Source: Rhodocyclaceae bacterium (GTDB lineage Bacteria; Pseudomonadota; Gammaproteobacteria; Burkholderiales; Rhodocyclaceae). Taken from it: DNA of 16,986 bases. This document shows positions 12,099 to 16,986 of this stretch, piece after piece (the stretch's first letter is position 1; every line of letters starts with the position of its first letter). The stretch covers positions 1-16,986 of the forward strand of contig JADLGU010000148.1 of assembly GCA_020849155.1 (NCBI GenBank), read 5' to 3'. Under the pieces are notes generated by a model. The model was not told the origin of the DNA, ran no database searches, and was given only the letters and a program-made list of their open reading frames with translations. The position numbers and the translations under genes were made by a program.

Positions 12099-13418
12099 AT
12101 GTACCGCCAACGACTCCTCTCCGACCGCCTTGTCCGCCTGGCCGCCGCCTTTCCGGTGGTGGTCGTCAGCGGGGCGCGCCAGGTCGGCAAGACCACCTTG
12201 CTGCGGAATGTCTTTCCGCGGCATGACTACGTGGTGTTCGACGCCAGCCTGGACCAGGAGAATGCGCGCCGGGAGCCCGAGCTTTTCCTGAGGAACCACC
12301 CGTCGCCGGTGATCCTCGACGAGATCCAGTACGCGCCGGAAGTCGTCTCCGCCATCAAGCGGCGGGTGGACGGCAGCGGCGGCGCGCCGGGGCAGTTCCT
12401 GCTCACCGGCTCGCAGCAGTGGCAGGTGCTGCGCGCGCTGGCCGAGAGCCTGGCGGGCCGGGTCGCCTTCCTCGACCTGCAGGGTTTTTCGCTGGCGGAA
12501 TTGGGCGAGGCGCGCGGCGGCTGGCTGGCGGCCTGGCTGCGGAGCGGCGATGGCGGCGCGGATTTCCTCGCCGCGTGCCGCAAGGCAAGGCGCTACGAGG
12601 GCGGCCTGCAGGAGTGGCTGTGGCGCGGCTTCCTGCCGCGCGCCACGGAGATCGAGCGGGACCTGGTGGCGGATTTCTGGCGCGGCTATCACCGCACCTA
12701 CGTGGAACGCGATGCGCGCCTGGCGGGCGACGTCCATGACTGGCAGGAGTTCGGCCGCTTCGTGCAGCTGATGAGCGCCCTCACCGCGCAGGAAATCAAT
12801 TTCAGCCAGCTCGGCCGCGAGATCGGCATGACGCCGCAGACGGCCCGGCGCTGGCTGAAGGCGATGGAGGCGACCTTCCAGTGGTTCGAGCTGCCGGCGT
12901 TCTCCGGCAATCCGACCAAGCGGGTTTCCGCCCGCCCGAAAGGCCACCTGGCGGACACCGGACTGGCCTGCCATCACGCCGGCATCTCCAGCCCGCGGAC
13001 GCTGGGCGGACATCCGCTGTTCGGCGCGCTGTTCGAGACGGCCATGGTCTGCGAGGTGATGAAGCAGGCCGCCACCCTGCCGGCGCAGCCGGCGTTCCAC
13101 CACTGGCGCGCGGCCGGGGGCGGCGAGGTGGACCTGCTGCTGGAACGGGACGGCGTGCTGTATCCCTTCGAGATCAAGCTGACCGCCAATCCGGGCGTCC
13201 GGCTGGCCTCCGGCCTGCGCGCCTTCCGCGCCGCCCATCCGCGGCGCAAGGTGGCCCCGGGCGCGTTGATCTGCGCCGTCGCCGAGCCGCGCTGGATCGC
13301 CGACGATGTGATGGCCATCCCATGGAACCTGCTGGGGGCGGGGGGGAGAGAGGAAGCGGCGGTGAAAGTCCCCCCTCTCCCCGGCCCTCTCCCACGAGGG
13401 GAGAGGGAGCAAACCTGA
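12099..13418 (+). CDS. AAA_14/DUF4143 ATPase with a C-terminal nuclease-like domain
   Basis: 439 residues. N-terminal AAA domain: Walker A GARQVGKTT (25-33), Walker B VILDEIQ (D74/E75), sensor-like FLLTGSQQ (about 101-108). A winged-helix-like stretch NFSQLGREIGMTPQTARRWL is followed by the DUF4143 domain with LADTGLACHH and GEVDLLLERDGVLYPFEIK, a PD-(D/E)xK-like pattern. Such proteins are common in accessory regions; their role is not settled. The true domain appears to end near AIPWNLL; the last 16 or so residues (PPLPGPLPRGEREQT) are translated from the hairpin repeat that also supplies the stop. It is divergent from the AbiE-like operon with 146 bp between starts. Start ATG 12099 has no ribosome site, which fits the leaderless promoter. 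Confidence 0.9.
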   Translation: MYRQRLLSDRLVRLAAAFPVVVVSGARQVGKTTLLRNVFPRHDYVVFDASLDQENARREPELFLRNHPSPVILDEIQYAPEVVSAIKRRVDGSGGAPGQFLLTGSQQWQVLRALAESLAGRVAFLDLQGFSLAELGEARGGWLAAWLRSGDGGADFLAACRKARRYEGGLQEWLWRGFLPRATEIERDLVADFWRGYHRTYVERDARLAGDVHDWQEFGRFVQLMSALTAQEINFSQLGREIGMTPQTARRWLKAMEATFQWFELPAFSGNPTKRVSARPKGHLADTGLACHHAGISSPRTLGGHPLFGALFETAMVCEVMKQAATLPAQPAFHHWRAAGGGEVDLLLERDGVLYPFEIKLTANPGVRLASGLRAFRAAHPRRKVAPGALICAVAEPRWIADDVMAIPWNLLGAGGREEAAVKVPPLPGPLPRGEREQT

Positions 13419-13461
13419 CTCCCCTCTCCCCTCGTGGGAGAGGGGTCGGGGGAGAGGGGGC
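13368..13461. repeat. Inverted pair of GGGAGAGGG hairpin repeats, partly coding
   Basis: The first copy starts GAAAGTCCCCCCTCTCC and has its hairpin around 13386-13409 (CCCTCTCCC and GGGAGAGGG); it encodes the ATPase C-terminus. The second, opposite copy has arms CCCCTCTCCC (13421-13430) and GGGAGAGGGG, followed by TCGGGGGAGAGGGGG. Located between the convergent ATPase and NarL-like genes. Confidence 0.8.
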
Positions 13462-13469
13462 AAGCGGGA

Positions 13470-13907
13470 TTAAACCAGCCGCCGCTCCGCCGCGTAGCGC
13501 ATCAGCTCGGCGTTGTTGGCGGCGCCGAGCTTTTCCAGCACGCGGCTGCGGTAGGTGCTGACGGTGTTCACCGAGAGGTGCAGCCGCTCGGCGATCTCGC
13601 CCACCGTGCTGCCGGCGGCGCCGGACTTGAGCAGGCGCACCGCCAGCATGTTCTCGGGGTGGATGCTGAGGATCAGCACCGGCAGCTTCGGCCAGCGCGC
13701 CTTCGCCTCGTGCAGCACTTCCAGCCCGCTGCGGCCGGGCAGGTCGATGTCGAGCACCATCACGTCCCAGCCGCCTTCGCGCAGCCGCGCCATGGCCTCG
13801 TCGGCATCGCCGGCCTCGCCGACGCGCGTCGCCGCGCCGCGCGTCTCCAGCAGCAGGCGCAGGCCGTGGCGCACGATGGGGTGGTCGTCGACGATCAGGA
13901 TGTTCAT
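13470..13907 (-). CDS. NarL/FixJ-type response regulator with an internal deletion
   Basis: 145 residues, where the family has about 205-215. The receiver begins normally (MNILIVDDHPIVRHGL, phospho-acceptor D53 in VLDIDLPGRSG, Ser81 in ILSIH) and runs to LLKSGAAG (99), where YLxK should follow. Instead it jumps directly to STVGEIAERLHLSVNTVSTYRSRVLEKLG, the second half of the LuxR-type helix-turn-helix. About 60 residues are missing: the conserved receiver Lys, the last helix, the linker and the first helices of the DNA-binding domain. Receptor switching and stable DNA binding are therefore doubtful. The join lies at GCCGCCGGC (13619-13611), which could be a deletion between short direct repeats. 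ATG overlaps the kinase stop (ATGA), so it is the cognate partner. Confidence 0.85.
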   Translation of the reverse strand: MNILIVDDHPIVRHGLRLLLETRGAATRVGEAGDADEAMARLREGGWDVMVLDIDLPGRSGLEVLHEAKARWPKLPVLILSIHPENMLAVRLLKSGAAGSTVGEIAERLHLSVNTVSTYRSRVLEKLGAANNAELMRYAAERRLV

Positions 13908-14995
13908 TTGGGCTGCGTCAGCGGCAGGGCCAGCGTGACGCGGGTGCCGCGCCCCGGCTCGCTGTGCAGGCTGACCAGGCCGCCGAACTCGGCGGCGCGC
14001 TCGCGCATGCCGAGCAGGCCGAGCGATTCGGCGGCTTCCGGCGAGGAGGGATCGAAGCCGCGGCCGTCGTCGTCGACCTCGATCAGCAGGTTGCCCATGG
14101 CGATGGCGACGCCGACGTCGACCTGCGTGGCGCCGGCGTGGCGGGCGATGTTGGTGAGCACTTCCTGGAAGATGCGGAACAGGGCGGTGGCGCGCGCCGG
14201 CTCGACCTCGGGCTCCCTCTCGGGCAGGGCCAGCTCGCAGCGGATGCCGCTGCGCCGCTCGAACTCGCGCGTCTGCCACTCGATGGCCGCCAGCAGGCCG
14301 AGGCTGTCGAGCACGCCGGGACGCAGCTCGTAGGCGATGCGGCGCACGCTGTCGATGGTCTTCGCGATGAGCCCGTCCATGACGGCGAGGCGCGCCGTGG
14401 CGGCGGCGTCGGCGGCGAGGCCGTCGCCCAGCAGGGCCAGTTCCAGCCGCAGCGCGGTGAGCGCCTGGCCGAGCTCGTCGTGCACCTCGCGGGCGATGCG
14501 CCGGCGCTCTTCCTCGATGGCGGTCTCCATGCGCCGGCGCAGGGCCTGCAGCTGTGCCAGGTAGTGGGCCGTCTCGGCCTCGAGGCGCTTGCGCTCCTCG
14601 ATGTCGAGCATCACCCCCTGGATCGCCACCGGGCGGCCTTCGGCATCGCGCAGCACGGCGGCGCGGTCCTTGACCCAGCGCGGCCGGCCGGCGGCATCGA
14701 GCAGGCGGTATTCGCAGGTGATCGGCCCGCCGGCGGCGATGCCGCGCTCGAACTCGGCCAGCACGCGGTCGCGGTCGTCGGGGTGCAGCCGTTTCACCCA
14801 GAACTCCGGGTCGGCCAGCCAGGCCTCGGGGGTGAAGCCGAACTCGGCGATCTGCGGGCTGACATAGGACGCCGGCAGGCTGGCGTCGAGCGCGGCGACA
14901 TAGGTCACCGCCGGCAGCTGCTCGACCAGGCTGCGGTAGCGGGCTTCGCTGTCGGGGAAGGCGGGCGCGGTCATGGCTGCACCGATCATAGCCAT
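13904..14995 (-). CDS. NarX/DegS-like sensor histidine kinase (PAS-HisKA_3-HATPase)
   Basis: 363 residues from ATG 14995; ATGs at 14989 and 14974 are also possible and none has a good ribosome site. No membrane segment. A PAS_3 domain lies at about 20-134 (YRSLVEQLPAVTYVA, GFTPEAWLAD, LHPDDRDRVL, WVKDRAAVLRD, ending MLDIEERK), then a coiled coil, then the HisKA_3 H-box ARRIAREVHDELGQ-like segment with H172, and a HATPase domain (RIFQEVLTNIARHAGA, VDDDGRGFDP, GLLGMRERA). The motifs are intact. The stop overlaps the ATG of the NarL-type regulator by 4 bp, a standard kinase-regulator pair. It is cytoplasmic, so its signal is internal, possibly bound to PAS. Divergent from glcD with 189 bp between starts. 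Confidence 0.9.
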   Translation of the reverse strand: MAMIGAAMTAPAFPDSEARYRSLVEQLPAVTYVAALDASLPASYVSPQIAEFGFTPEAWLADPEFWVKRLHPDDRDRVLAEFERGIAAGGPITCEYRLLDAAGRPRWVKDRAAVLRDAEGRPVAIQGVMLDIEERKRLEAETAHYLAQLQALRRRMETAIEEERRRIAREVHDELGQALTALRLELALLGDGLAADAAATARLAVMDGLIAKTIDSVRRIAYELRPGVLDSLGLLAAIEWQTREFERRSGIRCELALPEREPEVEPARATALFRIFQEVLTNIARHAGATQVDVGVAIAMGNLLIEVDDDGRGFDPSSPEAAESLGLLGMRERAAEFGGLVSLHSEPGRGTRVTLALPLTQPK

Positions 14996-15075
14996 GGCGT
15001 CGAGAGGATGTAAACCCGCATTGCCTTGCGCGGGCGGGGGAATTAGCATGGGCGAGAGCACCCCTCCTTGGTTTT

Positions 15076-15168
15076 CCCCCTCTCCCTCGATGGGAGAGGG
15101 CCGGGGAGAGGGTGAACGGCCGCAACCCCCCTCTCCCCCGGCCCCTCCCCCACGAGGGGGAGGGGAGA
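15076..15168. repeat. Inverted pair of hairpin repeats with covarying stems, upstream of glcD
   Basis: The first copy has CCCTCTCCC with TCGA/T loop and GGGAGAGGG, followed by CCGGGGAGAGGG. The second, opposite copy has a perfect stem CCCCTCCCCC, loop ACGA, GGGGGAGGGG. The T-A pair of the usual stem is replaced by C-G on both sides. It ends 16 bp before the glcD start and so lies in the probable glcD leader. Confidence 0.8.
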
Positions 15169-15184
15169 AAAGCATGGAGAACCG

Positions 15185-16642
15185 ATGGGCTCGCCCGACG
15201 AACACCGCCATTTGACCGAAGCCGAGATCGCGCAGCTCGTCGCCGGCCTGCGCCGTATCCTGGCGACCGACTCTTTGCTGGTCGCCGAGGAGGACCGCGT
15301 GCCCTACGAGTGCGACGGCCTCACCGCCTACCGCCAGCTGCCGCTGCTGGTGGCGCTGCCGAGCAGCGAGGAACAGGTCGTCGCCGTGCTCAAGCTGTGC
15401 CACGCACTGCGCGTGCCGCTGGTGGCGCGCGGCGCCGGCACCGGCTTGTCCGGCGGGGCGACGCCGGTGGCGCACGGCGTGGTGCTGTCGCTGGCGAAGT
15501 TCATGCGCATCCTCGACATCGATCCGGCGGCGCGAACGGCGCGCGTGCAGCCGGGCGTGCGCAACCTCGCCATCTCCGAGGCGGCGGCGCCGCACGGCCT
15601 CTACTACGCGCCCGACCCCTCCAGCCAGATCGCCTGCACCATCGGCGGCAACGTCGCCGAGAACGCCGGCGGCGTGCACTGCCTGAAGTACGGCCTCACC
15701 GTGCACAACGTGCTCGCCGTGCGCCTGGCGCTGATCGACGGCACGGTGGTGGAGATCGGCTCGGGCGCGCTCGATGCGCCCGGCTACGACCTGCTGGCGC
15801 TGACGATCGGTTCCGAGGGCATGCTCGGCGTCGTGCTGGAAGCGACGGTGAGGCTGACCCCGAAGCCGCTGCTGGCGCAGGTGGTGATGGCCTCCTTCGA
15901 CGACGTGGTGAAGGCCGGCAACGCGGTGGCCGACATCATCGCCGCCGGCATCATCCCGGCCGGTCTGGAGATGATGGACAAGCCGGCCACCGCCGCCGTC
16001 GAGGACTACGTGCACGCCGGCTACGACCTCTCCGCCGAGGCCATCCTGCTGGCGGAATCCGACGGCACGCCGGAGGAGGTGGCCGAGGAGATCGCCGCCA
16101 TGTGCGCCGTGCTGGAAAAGAGCGGCGCCACCGACATTCGCGTCTCGCAGAACGAGGCCGAGCGGCTGAAGTTCTGGGCCGGGCGCAAGGCCGCCTTTCC
16201 GGCGGTGGGGCGCATCACGCCGGACTATCTCTGCATGGACGGCACCATCCCGAGGAAGCACCTGGCGCGCGTGCTGACGCGCATCGCCGAGCTGGCGGAC
16301 GAATACAGGCTGCGCTGCGCCAACGTCTTCCACGCCGGCGACGGCAACCTTCACCCGCTGATCATGTTCGACGCCAACGTCGAAGGGGAAGTGGCGCGCG
16401 CCACCGGCTTCGGCGGGAAAATTCTCGAGCTGTCGGTGGAAGTCGGCGGCACCATCACCGGCGAGCACGGCGTCGGCATCGAGAAGGTGGCGCAGATGTG
16501 CGCCCAGTTTTCGCCGGAGGAGCTGGCCGCCTTCCGCGGCGTCAAGGCGGCCTTCGACGAGCACGGCCTGCTCAACCCCGGCAAGGTGGTGCCGACGCCG
16601 CGGCGCTGTTCCGAGTACCGGCTGACCGGAAGCGCGAAATGA
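15185..16642 (+). CDS. glcD: Glycolate oxidase subunit GlcD (FAD-linked)
   Basis: 485 residues, close to the usual 499. Catalyses oxidation of glycolate to glyoxylate with GlcE and GlcF at the inner membrane, passing electrons to the respiratory chain. The FAD_binding_4 domain shows RGAGTGLSGGATPV (about 80) and CTIGGNVAENAGG (about 150). The C-terminal FAD oxidase domain shows VFHAGDGNLHPL (about 380) and GGTITGEHGVGIEK (about 420). GGAGAA lies 4 nt before ATG 15185. Its stop overlaps the start of glcE (ATGA). A D-lactate dehydrogenase of the same superfamily is the alternative, but the following glcE-like frame supports GlcD. The divergent PAS kinase may be unrelated. Confidence 0.95.
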   Translation: MGSPDEHRHLTEAEIAQLVAGLRRILATDSLLVAEEDRVPYECDGLTAYRQLPLLVALPSSEEQVVAVLKLCHALRVPLVARGAGTGLSGGATPVAHGVVLSLAKFMRILDIDPAARTARVQPGVRNLAISEAAAPHGLYYAPDPSSQIACTIGGNVAENAGGVHCLKYGLTVHNVLAVRLALIDGTVVEIGSGALDAPGYDLLALTIGSEGMLGVVLEATVRLTPKPLLAQVVMASFDDVVKAGNAVADIIAAGIIPAGLEMMDKPATAAVEDYVHAGYDLSAEAILLAESDGTPEEVAEEIAAMCAVLEKSGATDIRVSQNEAERLKFWAGRKAAFPAVGRITPDYLCMDGTIPRKHLARVLTRIAELADEYRLRCANVFHAGDGNLHPLIMFDANVEGEVARATGFGGKILELSVEVGGTITGEHGVGIEKVAQMCAQFSPEELAAFRGVKAAFDEHGLLNPGKVVPTPRRCSEYRLTGSAK

Positions 16643-16986
16643 GCGACCTGACCGAACCATTCCGCGAGCGCGTGCTCGCCGCGGCGGCGGACAGGACGCC
16701 GCTGTGCATCCGCGGCGGCGGCACCAAGGATTTCTACGGCAATGCGCCGGTCGGCGAGCCGCTCGACACGCGCGGCCACGCCGGCATCGTCGCCTACGAG
16801 CCGACCGAGCTGGTGGTGACGGTGCGCGCCGGCACGCCGCTGGCCGAGCTGGAAGCCGCACTCGGAGAGCACGGCCAGTGCCTGGCCTTTGAGCCCCCGC
16901 GCTTTGCGGGCCCGGGCATTGACGGCGCCGGCACCGTGGGCGGCATGGTGGCCGCCGGGCTGGCCGGGCCGTCGCGTGCCAGCGCC
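16639..16986 (+). CDS. glcE: Glycolate oxidase FAD-binding subunit GlcE (partial, runs off right edge)
   Basis: The first 116 residues are present. N-terminal FAD-binding half with the GlcE-typical CIRGGGTKDFYG (about 24), then IVAYEPTELVVTVRAGTPLAELEA, FEPPRFAG and GTVGGMVAAGLAGPSR. The start overlaps the glcD stop by 4 bp (ATGA), the usual glcDE arrangement; glcF would be expected beyond the edge. Confidence 0.94.
   Translation, partial: MSDLTEPFRERVLAAAADRTPLCIRGGGTKDFYGNAPVGEPLDTRGHAGIVAYEPTELVVTVRAGTPLAELEAALGEHGQCLAFEPPRFAGPGIDGAGTVGGMVAAGLAGPSRASA

Noticed and set aside
14996..16861. Upstream extension of the PAS kinase frame on the minus strand through glcD
   Set aside because: The extension is antisense to glcD and translates the hairpin repeats; PAS homology begins only after about 14940 and ATGs at 14995-14974 are the sensible starts.

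Overview
The window is very GC-rich and reads like a betaproteobacterium, probably of the Rhodocyclales type. This is inferred from codon use, the many sensory kinases, the glycolate/glycerate genes, and dispersed CCCTCTCCC/GGGAGAGGG intergenic hairpins; no rRNA or marker gene fixes the taxon. No tRNA, rRNA, CRISPR array or transposase was found.

Left part (1-4200). A membrane PAS sensor protein (minus strand, running off the left edge) is divergent from a two-gene operon: a flavodiiron/ODP-like metallo-beta-lactamase-fold protein and a soluble histidine kinase with no local response regulator. Two small paralogous proteins of unknown function follow on the minus strand; the downstream one has a clear intrinsic terminator.

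Middle (4198-10217). A MOFRL-family glycerate 2-kinase is followed by a minus-strand signalling cluster in poor condition. Reading along the minus strand, it holds a lipoprotein of the NMT1/SsuA substrate-binding type lacking its first lobe, a hybrid histidine kinase split by a one-base deletion, a CheY-like receiver with an amber codon at position 22, and a protein whose CHASE domain stops half way. Two plus-strand small modules sit in the gaps: a DUF433/DUF5615 VapBC-like toxin-antitoxin pair and a DUF2442 gene preceded by a 14-codon ORF.

Accessory block (10448-13418). An AbiE-like pair (AbiEii-type nucleotidyltransferase first, AbiEi-type protein second, the reverse of the textbook order) is divergent from an AAA_14/DUF4143 ATPase. 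Both transcription units have recognisable sigma70 promoters, and the ATPase promoter predicts a leaderless mRNA.

Right part (13470-16986). A NarX-like PAS kinase overlaps a NarL/FixJ regulator that has lost about 60 internal residues. Divergent from them is glcD followed by the start of glcE (glycolate oxidase). With the glycerate kinase this fits glycolate to glyoxylate to glycerate to 2-phosphoglycerate, though the steps between are not in the window.

The most unusual overall signals are the concentration of lesions in sensory genes (nonsense, frameshift, internal deletions), the paired hairpin repeats with covarying stems in nearly every larger gap, and the diiron-MBL plus kinase operon.
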